From contig CAVOHB010000009.1 of the NCBI GenBank assembly GCA_963695705.1, positions 1,178,001 to 1,242,000 of the forward strand: DNA of 64,000 nucleotides, in the 5' to 3' direction. This DNA is from JBKPNJ01 sp963695705 (GTDB taxonomy: Bacteria > Actinomycetota > Actinomycetes > Propionibacteriales > Nocardioidaceae). Shown one piece after another: positions 16,528 through 27,085 of this stretch. Numbering within the stretch: position 1 is the stretch's first letter; the number at the start of each line of letters is the position of its first letter. The position numbers were made by a program, and so were the translations under genes. The notes under the pieces are model-generated. The model saw nothing but the letters and a program-made list of their open reading frames with translations, did not search any database and was not told the DNA's origin.

Positions 16528-19305
16528 GTGGCATCCGCATCTGATCGTCCCCCGGTCATCCACGAGGGACTCCCTACCCAGCTTCCAGACATCGACCCGG
16601 ACGAGACGCAGGAATGGATCGACTCGCTCGACGTCCTGCTCGACGAGCGGGGCCGGGACCGGGCGCGGTACGTGATGTTGAAACTGCTCGAGCGGGCGCG
16701 TGAAAAGCACATCGGCGTGCCCGCCCTGCGCAGCACCGACTACATCAACACGATTCCGCCCGAGCGGGAGCCCTGGTTCCCCGGAGACGAGTACATCGAG
16801 CGGCGCATCCGCGCCTTCATCCGCTGGAACGCCGCGGTCATGGTGTCGCGCGCCAACCGGAAGGGGCTGGAGGTGGGAGGCCACATCGCGACCTACCAGT
16901 CGGCCGCGAGCCTGTACGAGGTGGGGTTCAACCACTTCTTCCGCGGCAAGGACCATCCCGGCGGCGGCGACCAGGTCTTCATCCAGGGACACGCATCACC
17001 CGGCATCTACGCGCGCGCGTTCCTCGAGGGCAGGCTGAGCGAGTCACAGCTGGACAAGTTCCGGCAGGAGGTCTCGCACGGCCTGGGCAAGGGTCTGTCC
17101 TCCTACCCGCACCCGCGGCTGATGCCGAAGTTCTGGGAGTTCCCGACGGTGTCGATGGGCCTCACCGCGATCCACTCGATCTACCAGGCACGCTTCAACC
17201 GCTACCTGCAGAACCGCGGGATCAAGGACACCAGCCAGCAGCATGTCTGGGCGTTCCTCGGCGACGGCGAGATGGGTGAGCCCGAGTCGCTCGGTGCGAT
17301 CGGCGTCGCGGCACGCGAGGAGCTGGACAACCTCACGTTCGTCGTCAACTGCAACCTGCAGCAGCTCGACGGTCCGGTACGCGGCAACGGAAAGATCATC
17401 CAGGAGCTGGAGTCGTTCTTCCGCGGCGCCGGCTGGAACGTCATCAAGGTGGTGTGGGGACGCGAGTGGGACGCCCTGCTCGCCGCCGACGTCGACGGTG
17501 TTCTCGTCAACCGGATGAACACGACGCCAGACGGGCAGTTCCAGACGTACTCGGTCGAGAGCGGCGCCTACATCCGGGACAACTTCTTCGGCACGGACCA
17601 GCGACTGCGCAAGCTGGTCGACGGGCTGACCGACGACGACCTGCGCAAGCTCCCCCGCGGTGGCCATGACTATCGCAAGGTGTACGCGGCATTCGACGCG
17701 GCGACCTCGCACGTGGGCCAGCCGACGGTCATCCTGGCCAAGACCATCAAGGGCTGGACCATCGACGCCCTCGAGGGCAAGAACGCCACGCACCAGATGA
17801 AGAAGCTGACCAAGGACGACCTGAAGAAGTTCCGCGACCGGCTCTACCTGCCGATCTCGGACGCGGCGATCGACGACTCTGACGTCGCGCCGTTCTACCA
17901 CCCCGGCGCCGACTCCGACGAGATGCGCTACATGATGGATCGGCGACGCCAGCTCGGGGGCTGGCTGCCCGAGCGACGCGTGGAGCCGACGCCCTTGAAG
18001 CTCCCCGGCGACTCCGCGTACGCAGAGCTCAAGCGGGGTTCGGGTAAGCAGGCCATCGCGACCACGATGGCGTTCGTTCGCCTGCTGCGCGACCTGATGA
18101 AGGATGAGGAGATCGGGGCCAGGATCGTCCCGATCGCACCCGACGAGTTCCGCACGTTCGGGATGGACTCGATGTTCGCCAGCGCCAAGATCTACTCACC
18201 GCACGGCCAGCGCTACGAGTCGGTCGACCGCAAGATGCTGATGAACTACAAGGAGTCCGTCCAGGGGCAGCTCCTGCACGAAGGCATCAGCGAGGCGGGC
18301 GCGATGGCCTCGACGATCGCCGCGGGCACCGCCTATGCCACGCACGGCGAGCCGATGATCCCCGTCTACATCTTCTACTCGATGTTCGGCTTCCAGCGCA
18401 CCGGCGACTCGATCTGGTCGTTCGCCGACAACCTCGGGCGCGGCTTCCTGATCGGCGCCACCGCCGGCCGGACCACGCTGACCGGTGAAGGACTGCAGCA
18501 CGCCGACGGGCATTCCCCGCTGCTCGCGGCCACGAATCCCGCGGCGGTCCACTACGACCCCGCCTGGGCGTTCGAGATCAGCCACATCATGCAGGACGGG
18601 TTGCGGCGCATGTACGGCAGCTCGGACGAGGCGCCGTACGGCGAGAACGTCTTCTACTACCTCACCGTCTACAACGAGCCGATCGTGCAGCCGGCCGAGC
18701 CCGAGGACCTCGATGTCGCCGGACTGCTCAAGGGCATCTATCTCTACCGACGGTCCGACAGCACGCAGCCCAGGAATGGCGACAACACTCCCGCGGCACA
18801 GATCCTGGCCTCCGGCGTGGCGATGCCGTGGGCCCTCCACGCACAGCAGATCCTCGCCGACGACTACTCCGTAGCAGCCGACGTGTGGTCGGTCACGTCA
18901 TGGAACGAGCTCGCCCGAGAGGCGGTCGCCGCCGACGACTGGAACCTGCTGCACCTCGATGAGCCGCAGCGGATCCCCTTCGTGACAACGGTTCTGGAGG
19001 ATGCCCCGGGACCAATCGTGGCGGTCAGCGACTACATGCGTGCCGTGCCCGACCAGATCTCGCACTGGGTGACCGGAGAGTGGCACTCGCTCGGCACCGA
19101 CGGATTCGGGTTCGCCGACACCCGGCCGGCGGCGCGACGCTTCTTCAACGTCGATGCGCAGTCGATCGTCGTCGCGACGTTGCAGGCGCTGGCCAAGCGC
19201 GGTGAGGTCAAGCCCGAGACGGTACGGGAGGCCTTCGACCGGTTCCGGATCAACGATCCCACGGCCGTACGCGACGTCAAGCAGGAAGGCGGCGAGGTCG
19301 GCTAG
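16528..19305 (+). CDS. aceE: Pyruvate dehydrogenase E1 component, homodimeric type
   Basis: A protein of 925 residues, as expected for the single-chain AceE. It decarboxylates pyruvate with thiamine diphosphate and transfers the acetyl group to lipoyl-E2. The TDP-binding motif GDGEMGEPESLGAIGVAARE appears near residues 250-270, and the pyrimidine-domain segment EGISEAGAMASTIAAGTAYA near 590. The GTG start follows GGAAAGAAGAGG. It is divergent from the DUF3052 gene. No lipoyl E2 or E3 is encoded here; the lipoyl-less E2-like protein at 11.4-12.3 kb is unlikely to be its partner. Confidence 0.96.
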   Translation: MASASDRPPVIHEGLPTQLPDIDPDETQEWIDSLDVLLDERGRDRARYVMLKLLERAREKHIGVPALRSTDYINTIPPEREPWFPGDEYIERRIRAFIRWNAAVMVSRANRKGLEVGGHIATYQSAASLYEVGFNHFFRGKDHPGGGDQVFIQGHASPGIYARAFLEGRLSESQLDKFRQEVSHGLGKGLSSYPHPRLMPKFWEFPTVSMGLTAIHSIYQARFNRYLQNRGIKDTSQQHVWAFLGDGEMGEPESLGAIGVAAREELDNLTFVVNCNLQQLDGPVRGNGKIIQELESFFRGAGWNVIKVVWGREWDALLAADVDGVLVNRMNTTPDGQFQTYSVESGAYIRDNFFGTDQRLRKLVDGLTDDDLRKLPRGGHDYRKVYAAFDAATSHVGQPTVILAKTIKGWTIDALEGKNATHQMKKLTKDDLKKFRDRLYLPISDAAIDDSDVAPFYHPGADSDEMRYMMDRRRQLGGWLPERRVEPTPLKLPGDSAYAELKRGSGKQAIATTMAFVRLLRDLMKDEEIGARIVPIAPDEFRTFGMDSMFASAKIYSPHGQRYESVDRKMLMNYKESVQGQLLHEGISEAGAMASTIAAGTAYATHGEPMIPVYIFYSMFGFQRTGDSIWSFADNLGRGFLIGATAGRTTLTGEGLQHADGHSPLLAATNPAAVHYDPAWAFEISHIMQDGLRRMYGSSDEAPYGENVFYYLTVYNEPIVQPAEPEDLDVAGLLKGIYLYRRSDSTQPRNGDNTPAAQILASGVAMPWALHAQQILADDYSVAADVWSVTSWNELAREAVAADDWNLLHLDEPQRIPFVTTVLEDAPGPIVAVSDYMRAVPDQISHWVTGEWHSLGTDGFGFADTRPAARRFFNVDAQSIVVATLQALAKRGEVKPETVREAFDRFRINDPTAVRDVKQEGGEVG

Positions 19306-19315
19306 CCCGCGGCAG

Positions 19316-20350
19316 TCAGGCGGATGCGGGGCGCGTCCATGCCAGCAGGTCATCGACCGACCGCGTGTTGACGACCCGATCCTCCGGTACGCCGCACTCC
19401 AGGGCACGCGCGCAGCCGTAGTCGAGGAAGTCGAGCTGTCCCGGCGCATGGGCGTCGGTGTCGATCGAGAACAGGCAGCCGGTCTCCACGGCCAGCGAGA
19501 GCAGCCGGCGAGGCGGGTCGAGACGCTCCGGACGCGAGTTGATCTCGACCGCGGTGTCGAACTGGCGGCATGCCTCGAAGACCACGTCGGCGTCGAACGT
19601 CGACTCCGGCCGACGGCCCCGGCCACCTGTGACCAGGCGCCCAGTGCAGTGGCCCAGAATGTTGACCCGCGGGTTCGCCACCGCCGACACCATCCGACGG
19701 GTCATCGTCTCCGCGTCCATCCGCAGCTTGGAGTGCACACTGGCGACGACGACGTCCAGCTCGTCGAGCAGAGCCGGGTCCTGGTCGAGCGAACCGTCCT
19801 CGAGGATGTCGACCTCGATCGCGGTGAGGATGCGGAACGGGGCAAGGCTCTCATTGAGGCTCGCCACAACACCAAGCTGCTCGTGCAGCCGCTCGGCCGA
19901 CAGCCCACGTGCCACCGTCAGCCGCGGTGAGTGATCGGTGAGGGCCATGTAGTCGTGTCCCACGGAGACGGCCGCCGCGGCCATCTCGTCGATCGGGCTT
20001 CCCCCGTCCGACCAGTCCGAGTGGGTGTGGAGATCGCCTCGCAGCAGCGACCTCATCTTCTCGCCGCCCTCCGCGAGCAGGCGGGGCGCCCGCTCCTCGC
20101 GCTCTCGAAGATACGTTGGGATCTCCTGCCGTAACGCGTCGTGAACCACCGACGCGGTCTTTGCGCCCACGTTCGGCAGGTCGGTGAGGGATCCGGCCCG
20201 GTCCCGCTCGACGATCTCGCTGGGATCGAGCTCGGCGAGCGTCCAGGCGGCCTTGCGGTACGCGCGTACCCGATGGGTCTCGGCCTGCTCACGTTCGAGT
20301 AGGAACGCGATCCGCTTGAGTGCTTCGAACAGGGTCCATCCGTTCATCAT
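19316..20350 (-). CDS. PHP-domain metal-dependent phosphoesterase with N-terminal helix-hairpin-helix region
   Basis: A protein of 344 residues. Residues about 1-90 resemble the helical, helix-hairpin-helix part of PolX (LTDLPNVGAKTASVV). Residues about 105-335 form a PHP domain with GDLHTHSDWSDGGSP, ALTDHS, EVDIL, ASVHSK and DTDAHA, giving the metal ligands. There is no polymerase domain. PHP proteins hydrolyse phosphoesters, and a DNA-repair function is plausible because of the HhH part. It is convergent with aceE, with 10 bp between the stops, and divergent from the PucR-type regulator. Confidence 0.85.
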   Translation of the reverse strand: MMNGWTLFEALKRIAFLLEREQAETHRVRAYRKAAWTLAELDPSEIVERDRAGSLTDLPNVGAKTASVVHDALRQEIPTYLREREERAPRLLAEGGEKMRSLLRGDLHTHSDWSDGGSPIDEMAAAAVSVGHDYMALTDHSPRLTVARGLSAERLHEQLGVVASLNESLAPFRILTAIEVDILEDGSLDQDPALLDELDVVVASVHSKLRMDAETMTRRMVSAVANPRVNILGHCTGRLVTGGRGRRPESTFDADVVFEACRQFDTAVEINSRPERLDPPRRLLSLAVETGCLFSIDTDAHAPGQLDFLDYGCARALECGVPEDRVVNTRSVDDLLAWTRPASA

Positions 20351-20424
20351 GCCCTGTGCGGCCCCGCTCGCCGGATGTCACCGGTTTGTCCACTCATCAC
20401 AAGGATTGCGACTACGCTCACTCC

Positions 20425-21600
20425 GTGCCCCGATCTCGGGCTCAAGCGGCGAAAAGGCTTGAGCAAGCTGCCGGTGCGATGACGCAGACGGCCATCAGTC
20501 AGATGGATCGCGACCTGACCTGGTTCCGTCAGCTCAGCGCACAGCACCGCTCATGGATCGGTTTGATCGCGCAGGCGGGCATCGCGGCGTTCGTCCGCTG
20601 GTACCGCGAACAGAACCTCGGTCTGGCCGTGACGACGGACGTGTTCGGTGACGCGCCCCGGGAGCTCACCCGGGTCGTCACGCTGCACCAGACAGTCGAG
20701 ATGGTGCGCACGACGATCCAGACGGTCGAGGAGAGCGTGGTCGACATCGTCGACCCGGCCGACGGGCCGGACGTGCGCGAGGCGGTGATGCGGTACGCGC
20801 GCGAGGTGGCTTTCGCCGCCGCCGAGGTGTACGCACGCGCGGCCGAGATGCGAGGCGCATGGGACGCTCGGCTCGAGGCCCTCGTCGTCGACTCGGTGCT
20901 CCGCGGTGAACCCGACGAGTCCGTCCGGTCGCGCGCCGCAGCGCTGGGCTGGGAGTCGTCCAGCCGCGTCATCGTCGTGCTGGGCGAAACTCCAGACGGC
21001 CCGAGCGAGCCGGTTGTCGACGCGGTTCGCGCGTCCGCGAAACCGTTCGGGCTTGACGCGCTGTGCGCCGTCCAGGGTGACCGTCTGGTGGTCGTACTCG
21101 GTGGGGTTGACGACCCGGCGCAGGCGGCGGACGCGGTCGCCAAGCACTTCGGCCCGGGTCCGGTGGTCGCCGGACCGCTGGTGCAGGATCTGCTCGCGGC
21201 GAACATCTCGGCGCGGGCGGCGGTCGCCGGACTCCGTGCGGCTCCCGGCTGGCCGGAGGCACCGCGACCGGTCACCAGTGAGGAGCTGCTTCCCGAACGG
21301 GCGCTGGCCGGCGACGGACATGCCCGGCGCCAGCTGGTCACCGACGTGTTCACCCCGCTGGCCGAGAGTGGCCCGGTGATCCTGGAGACGATCGCGGCGT
21401 TCCTCGAGAACGGCTCGTCGATCGAGGCCACCGCACGCCTCCTCTACGTGCACCCCAACACCGTGCGCTACCGGCTCAAGCGCGGCTCCGACATCGTCGG
21501 TCTCTCCGCCACCGATCCGCGAGACGCGTATACGTTGCGACTCGCTCTCACGCTCGGAAGGCTGCTCTCACCGACTCGGACACCTTCGGCGGTATTGTAG
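20425..21600 (+). CDS. PucR/CdaR-type transcriptional regulator of the fatty-acid gene cluster
   Basis: A protein of 391 residues ending in the PucR-type HTH (SIEATARLLYVHPNTVRYRL). The N-terminal two thirds form a helical and GGDEF-like sensory part. The position immediately upstream of fabD matches that of Rv2242 and of FasR-type regulators, so control of the fab genes is the natural inference. The start is uncertain: GTG at 20425 has a weak ribosome-binding site, and ATG at 20479 is the alternative. Two dyads in the 67-bp gap before fabD are candidate operators. Confidence 0.85.
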   Translation: MPRSRAQAAKRLEQAAGAMTQTAISQMDRDLTWFRQLSAQHRSWIGLIAQAGIAAFVRWYREQNLGLAVTTDVFGDAPRELTRVVTLHQTVEMVRTTIQTVEESVVDIVDPADGPDVREAVMRYAREVAFAAAEVYARAAEMRGAWDARLEALVVDSVLRGEPDESVRSRAAALGWESSSRVIVVLGETPDGPSEPVVDAVRASAKPFGLDALCAVQGDRLVVVLGGVDDPAQAADAVAKHFGPGPVVAGPLVQDLLAANISARAAVAGLRAAPGWPEAPRPVTSEELLPERALAGDGHARRQLVTDVFTPLAESGPVILETIAAFLENGSSIEATARLLYVHPNTVRYRLKRGSDIVGLSATDPRDAYTLRLALTLGRLLSPTRTPSAVL

Positions 21601-21619
21601 AGAACCTCCAACGACATCC

Positions 21620-21660
21620 CCACGAGTTTCGTCGTGGCGGATCGGGCGATCGGACCCGAT
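21620..21660. promoter_or_regulatory. Two inverted repeats between the regulator gene and fabD
   Basis: CCACGA/TCGTGG (21620-21625 and 21632-21637) and ATCGGG/CCCGAT (21641-21646 and 21655-21660) are perfect 6-bp dyads filling the gap before fabD. They could be operator half-sites for the adjacent regulator or leader hairpins. There is no T run, so a terminator is less likely. Confidence 0.4.
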
Positions 21661-21667
21661 AAGGGGC

Positions 21668-22867
21668 ATGGTTAGTCACGTGCTTGTCATCGTCGCTCCC
21701 GGCCAAGGCGCCCAGACGCCCGGGTTTCTGCGTCCCTGGCTGGAAGACCCAACGTTCGCCGAACGGCTGCACTGGCTGTCGGCCGTCAGCGGTCTCGACC
21801 TCGCCCACTACGGCGCCGACGCGGACACGGAGACGATCAGGGACACCGCGGTTGCCCAGCCGCTGATCGTCGCGTCCGGCCTGCTGGCTGCGTTGACCTT
21901 GTTCCCGCATCCCACCGACGCCTTCCGCCGAGTGGGCGCGGCCGCGGGCCACAGCGTCGGAGAGATCACCGCGGCCGCCGGTCTCGGCGTCATCAGCGCC
22001 GAGCAGGCGATGGTCTTCGTACGCGAGCGTGGCAAGGCGATGGCGGATGCGTCGGCACGCACACCGACCGGAATGACCGCACTGCTGGGTGGGGACCGCG
22101 ACGACGTCCTGGCCAGGCTCAAGGAATACGGACTCACTGCGGCGAACGACAACGGTCCGGGGCAGGTCGTCGCCGCCGGCACTCTCGAGCAGCTTTCCCG
22201 ACTCGCCGACGACCCACCTGGTGGTGCGAGGCTGATCCCGCTGTCCGTCGCCGGCGCGTTCCACACCGTGCACATGGCGCCGGCGGTCGAGTCGCTGGCC
22301 AGGTACGCCCGGTCCATCTCGACCCACGACCCTCGTAGCCGGCTGCTCAGCAACCGCGACGGTCAGGTCGTCCACGACGGTCGCGACGTCCTGGCCCGGC
22401 TCGTCGCCCAGGTCAGCACACCGGTCCGCTGGGACCTGTGCATGCAGTCGATGGCCGACATCGGAGTCACCGGCATCCTGGAGATGCCACCGGCGGGCAC
22501 CCTCACCGGTATCGTCCGCCGAACCCTCAAGGGCGTGGAGACGTTCGCCTTCAAGGGGCCCGAGCAGCTCGAGGACGCCAGGCAGTTCGTCGACAAGCAC
22601 GGCGCGATGTCGGACATGGACTCATCACCGACCTGGCGGCTCCTCGTCGCGCCGTCGAAGGGCACGTTCGTCAAGGCCGGCGACTACGACGCCGGTGATG
22701 CGATCTCTCCGACCGCTACGATCGGCGCCGTGAAGAGCCTGCGCGACGAGGTGTCGGTCTATGCGCCACACGGCGGCACGGTGGTCGAGTGGCTGGTCGA
22801 GGACGGCGACCTGGTGAGCCCGGGACAGCCCCTGATCCGTCTGCACCCCGAGGCCGTAGTGCTATGA
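21668..22867 (+). CDS. fabD: Malonyl-CoA:ACP transacylase fused to a biotinyl/lipoyl-like domain
   Basis: A protein of 399 residues, against about 310 for normal FabD. Residues 1-315 are the transacylase, with catalytic Ser96 in GHSVGE and His199 in VAGAFHT; it loads malonyl groups on ACP. Residues about 322-399 resemble a biotinyl/lipoyl domain: VAPSKGTF, then a lysine (K356) in GAVKSLRDEV where BCCPs have AMKM, then VVEWLVEDGDLVSPGQPL. Whether K356 is modified is unknown. ATG 21668 is used here; GTG 21680 would give the common start LVIVAPGQG. The stop overlaps the fabH start (ATGA). Confidence 0.92.
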   Translation: MVSHVLVIVAPGQGAQTPGFLRPWLEDPTFAERLHWLSAVSGLDLAHYGADADTETIRDTAVAQPLIVASGLLAALTLFPHPTDAFRRVGAAAGHSVGEITAAAGLGVISAEQAMVFVRERGKAMADASARTPTGMTALLGGDRDDVLARLKEYGLTAANDNGPGQVVAAGTLEQLSRLADDPPGGARLIPLSVAGAFHTVHMAPAVESLARYARSISTHDPRSRLLSNRDGQVVHDGRDVLARLVAQVSTPVRWDLCMQSMADIGVTGILEMPPAGTLTGIVRRTLKGVETFAFKGPEQLEDARQFVDKHGAMSDMDSSPTWRLLVAPSKGTFVKAGDYDAGDAISPTATIGAVKSLRDEVSVYAPHGGTVVEWLVEDGDLVSPGQPLIRLHPEAVVL

Positions 22868-23868
22868 CCGATGAGCTGCGGTCCTCCACCGGCGCTCCGC
22901 ACGCGCGCATCCTCGGCGTGGGCGGCTACCGCCCTTCTAGGGTCATCTCCAACGACGAGATCTGCGAGCTGATCGACTCCAGTGACGAGTGGATCCGAAC
23001 CCGCTCGGGCATCATCGAGCGCCGCTGGGCAGCCGACGACGAGACCGTCCAGTCGATGGCCGTCGGCGCCTCGCGTAAGGCGATCGAGCGGGCCGGCATC
23101 GGTGCGGAGGAGATCGGCTGCGTCGTCGTGGCCACGGTCTCCCACATGCTGCAGACACCAGCCGTCGCAACGCTTATCGCGCTGGAGCTCGGCACCAACA
23201 AGGCTGCGGCGTTCGACATCTCGGCCGCCTGCGCCGGCTTCTGCCACGGCGTCGCGCTCGGCGCCGACATGGTCCGCGCCGGCACCGCGAAGTACGTCCT
23301 GGCGATCGGGGTCGAGCGGTTGTCCGACATCACCGACCGCACCGATCGCTCGACCGCGTTCATCTTCGCCGACGGCGCCGGCGCCGCGGTCATCGGACCC
23401 AGTGAAACGTCTCGGATCGGGCCGGTGGTCTGGGGCTCGGACGGTGAGCAGTTCGACCTCATCCGGCAGAAGGAGACCTGGGGCGACGCGTTCGCCCATG
23501 ACGGAGGCACCTGGCCCAACCTGCGGATGGACGGCAACCCGGTGTTTCGCTGGGCGTCGTTCGAGATGGCAAAGGTCGCCAGGGAGGCGATCGAGCGCGC
23601 GGGCATCACGGTCGACGATCTCGATGCGTTCATCCCCCACCAGGCCAACATGCGTATCACCGACGCGATGGCCCGGGCGTTGAAGATCCCCGCTCACGTG
23701 GCGATCGCCCGGGACATCGCGTACCAGGGCAACACCTCGGCCGCGTCCGTGCCGCTGGCCATGGAGCGAATGATCGAGGAGGGTACGGCCAAGAGCGGCG
23801 ACACCGCGCTGCTCATCGCCTTCGGCGCCGGGCTGGCGTACGCAGCCCAGGTTGTGATCCTGCCCTGA
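22864..23868 (+). CDS. fabH: Beta-ketoacyl-ACP synthase III
   Basis: A protein of 334 residues, standard for FabH, which starts fatty-acid elongation by condensing an acyl-CoA with malonyl-ACP. The catalytic triad is visible: Cys123 in SAACAGFCHG, His259 in IPHQANMR and Asn290 in YQGNTSAAS. The start overlaps the fabD stop, so the two are made together. M. tuberculosis does not have fabH in its equivalent cluster, so this order is more like Streptomyces, which also has fabD-fabH-acpP-fabF. Confidence 0.97.
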   Translation: MTDELRSSTGAPHARILGVGGYRPSRVISNDEICELIDSSDEWIRTRSGIIERRWAADDETVQSMAVGASRKAIERAGIGAEEIGCVVVATVSHMLQTPAVATLIALELGTNKAAAFDISAACAGFCHGVALGADMVRAGTAKYVLAIGVERLSDITDRTDRSTAFIFADGAGAAVIGPSETSRIGPVVWGSDGEQFDLIRQKETWGDAFAHDGGTWPNLRMDGNPVFRWASFEMAKVAREAIERAGITVDDLDAFIPHQANMRITDAMARALKIPAHVAIARDIAYQGNTSAASVPLAMERMIEEGTAKSGDTALLIAFGAGLAYAAQVVILP

Positions 23869-23940
23869 CATCAGTCGTCCGAGTCAGTTCGCCGCGAGCC
23901 CATCCCACCAGAAATCCAGCAGAAAGAAGGAGCGCCATAC

Positions 23941-24192
23941 ATGGCCACCACTGAGGAGATCCGTTCCGGCCTCGCCAACATCGTCAACGAGGTCGCGGGG
24001 ATACCTGCCGACGACGTGCAGCTCGACAAGTCGTTCACCGATGATCTCGACGTCGACTCCTTGTCGATGGTCGAGGTGGTCGTGGCCGCCGAGGAGTCGT
24101 TCGGCGTCAAGATTCCGGACGACGAGGTCAAGAACCTCAATACGGTGGGCGACGCCGTCGCCTTCATCGAGCGCGCCCAGTCCGGTGCCTGA
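23941..24192 (+). CDS. acpP: Acyl carrier protein
   Basis: An acidic protein of 83 residues. Ser40 in DVDSLSMVEV is the 4'-phosphopantetheine attachment site. It carries growing acyl chains for the type II fatty-acid synthase. AAGGAG lies nine bases before the ATG. It is placed between fabH and fabF. Confidence 0.97.
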   Translation: MATTEEIRSGLANIVNEVAGIPADDVQLDKSFTDDLDVDSLSMVEVVVAAEESFGVKIPDDEVKNLNTVGDAVAFIERAQSGA

Positions 24193-24220
24193 GAAGGCGT
24201 ACGCGCGACCATTCAAACCG

Positions 24221-24245
24221 CTCCGCGGAGGTGCTCGACGCCTCC
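24221..24245. other. Palindromic sequences in the acpP-fabF gap
   Basis: The perfect palindrome CTCCGCGGAG (24221-24230) overlaps a GGAGG/CCTCC pair closing at 24245. The gap is 112 bp, longer than others in this cluster. Such a hairpin could attenuate or protect the transcript so that ACP is made in excess over FabF, but this is inference. Confidence 0.3.
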
Positions 24246-24304
24246 CGACCAAGACGCTGCGGGGGAGCCACACACCTCCCGTACGAACGAGGTGAAGTGA
24301 TCCC

Positions 24305-25546
<1,242 letters not shown>

Positions 25547-25583
25547 CCGCGCGCGGATCTGCGGCTTCTGTGAGGACACTTCG

Positions 25584-27059
25584 ATGACAGCCACCGAGCA
25601 CCAGTCCGCCCCGCCGAGGCCGGCCAAGCTGCCGCGCGAAGAGGATCCGCGTCATCCGCTGAAACGGCTCTCGGCGCTGTTCGACCAGGGCTCGCTCTCA
25701 CTGATCACCGATGACGACGACAGCGGCATGCTCGCGGCGGTCGGGACGGTCGACGGCGTCCACACGGTCGCCTTCTGCTCCGACGCGACCGTCATGGGCG
25801 GCGCGATGGGCGATCAGGGATGCAAGGTCGTCGTCAGGGCTTACGACCGCGCACTGGCCGACGGAGCGCCGATCGTCGGGCTGTGGCACTCAGGGGGCGC
25901 GCGGCTGGCCGAGGGTGTGTTGTCGCTGCACGCTGTCGGCCTGATCTTCTTCGCGATGACCCAGGCGTCGGGCAAGGTCCCGCAGATCTCGGTGGTGCTC
26001 GGGCCGGCGGCCGGCGGCGCCGCCTACGGTCCCGCCCTGACCGACATCGTGATCCTCGGGCCGGAGGGCCGCATCTTCGTCACCGGTCCCGACGTCGTGC
26101 GGTCCGTCACGGGCGAGGACGTGGACATGCTCCGGCTCGGCGGACCCGAGCCGCACGGCCGGCGTTCCGGTGTCGTGCACGTGCTGGCCGACAGCGAGGA
26201 GCAGGCCATCGGACAGGCTCGCCGGCTGGCCTCCCTGCTCGGCGGGCAAGGGAACCTCGACGTCGCGGACGTACGAGACGTCGATCTGGCTCGGTCTCTG
26301 CCCGAGTCCATGAAGCGTGCCTACGACGTGCACCCACTCATCCTCGACCTACTCGACGAGGACAGCGCTGTGGAGCTGCACGCGCGCTGGGCACCCAACA
26401 TCACCACCACACTCGGCAGGTTCGGCGGCCGCAGCGTCGGCGTCATCGCCAACAACCCGTTGCGGCTCGGCGGGTGCCTCGACTCGACGTCGGCGGAGAA
26501 GGCGGCCCGCTTCGTGCGGATGTGTGACGCGTTCGGACTGCCGTTGATCGTCGTCGTCGACGTGCCCGGCTATCTGCCCGGCGTCGGCCAGGAATGGGAC
26601 GGCGTGGTGCGACGCGGTGCGAAGCTGCTGCACGCGTTCGGTGAGGCCGTGGTGCCGCGAGTCACGCTGGTGACGCGCAAGGCGTACGGCGGCGCCTACA
26701 TCGCGATGAACTCCCGCGCGCTCGGCGCGACACGCGTATTCGCCTGGCCCGGCGCCGAGGTCGCGGTGATGGGTGCGGTCGCGGCCGTGCGAATCCTGCA
26801 CCGGCGCAAGCTGGCCGATGTCGCGGCCGACATCCGGCCACAGGTCGAGACCGAGCTCGCCGCCGAGCACGAGAAGATCGCCGGCGGAGTCGAACGTGCC
26901 GTGGAGATAGGGGTGGTGGACGAGGTCGTCGAGCCAGACCGCTCGAGGTCCGCGATCGCCCGCGCCATCGCCGCCGCCCTGGCGGATGCCGGAAATAACG
27001 CCGGCGCGCACTCCGCTGCCGGGCCCGTTCGCGGCCGGCACGGCAACATTCCGCTCTAG
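25584..27059 (+). CDS. accD: Acyl-CoA carboxylase carboxyltransferase (beta) subunit, AccD6-like
   Basis: A protein of 491 residues with the two crotonase-fold carboxyltransferase halves. N-terminal landmarks are GTVDGVHTVAF and LWHSGGARLAEG; the C-terminal half has VDVPGYLPGVGQEWDGV and TRKAYGGAYIAMNS. It transfers carboxyl from biotin to acetyl- or propionyl-CoA, making the malonyl-CoA used by FabD. There is no CxxC zinc finger, as in the acyl-CoA carboxylase type rather than E. coli AccD. The ATG follows GAGGA by seven bases. It ends the fab transcript and is convergent with the DUF3145 gene. Confidence 0.94.
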   Translation: MTATEHQSAPPRPAKLPREEDPRHPLKRLSALFDQGSLSLITDDDDSGMLAAVGTVDGVHTVAFCSDATVMGGAMGDQGCKVVVRAYDRALADGAPIVGLWHSGGARLAEGVLSLHAVGLIFFAMTQASGKVPQISVVLGPAAGGAAYGPALTDIVILGPEGRIFVTGPDVVRSVTGEDVDMLRLGGPEPHGRRSGVVHVLADSEEQAIGQARRLASLLGGQGNLDVADVRDVDLARSLPESMKRAYDVHPLILDLLDEDSAVELHARWAPNITTTLGRFGGRSVGVIANNPLRLGGCLDSTSAEKAARFVRMCDAFGLPLIVVVDVPGYLPGVGQEWDGVVRRGAKLLHAFGEAVVPRVTLVTRKAYGGAYIAMNSRALGATRVFAWPGAEVAVMGAVAAVRILHRRKLADVAADIRPQVETELAAEHEKIAGGVERAVEIGVVDEVVEPDRSRSAIARAIAAALADAGNNAGAHSAAGPVRGRHGNIPL

Positions 27060-27085
27060 ACCAGGTCGCCCGAGACCAGATCGCC

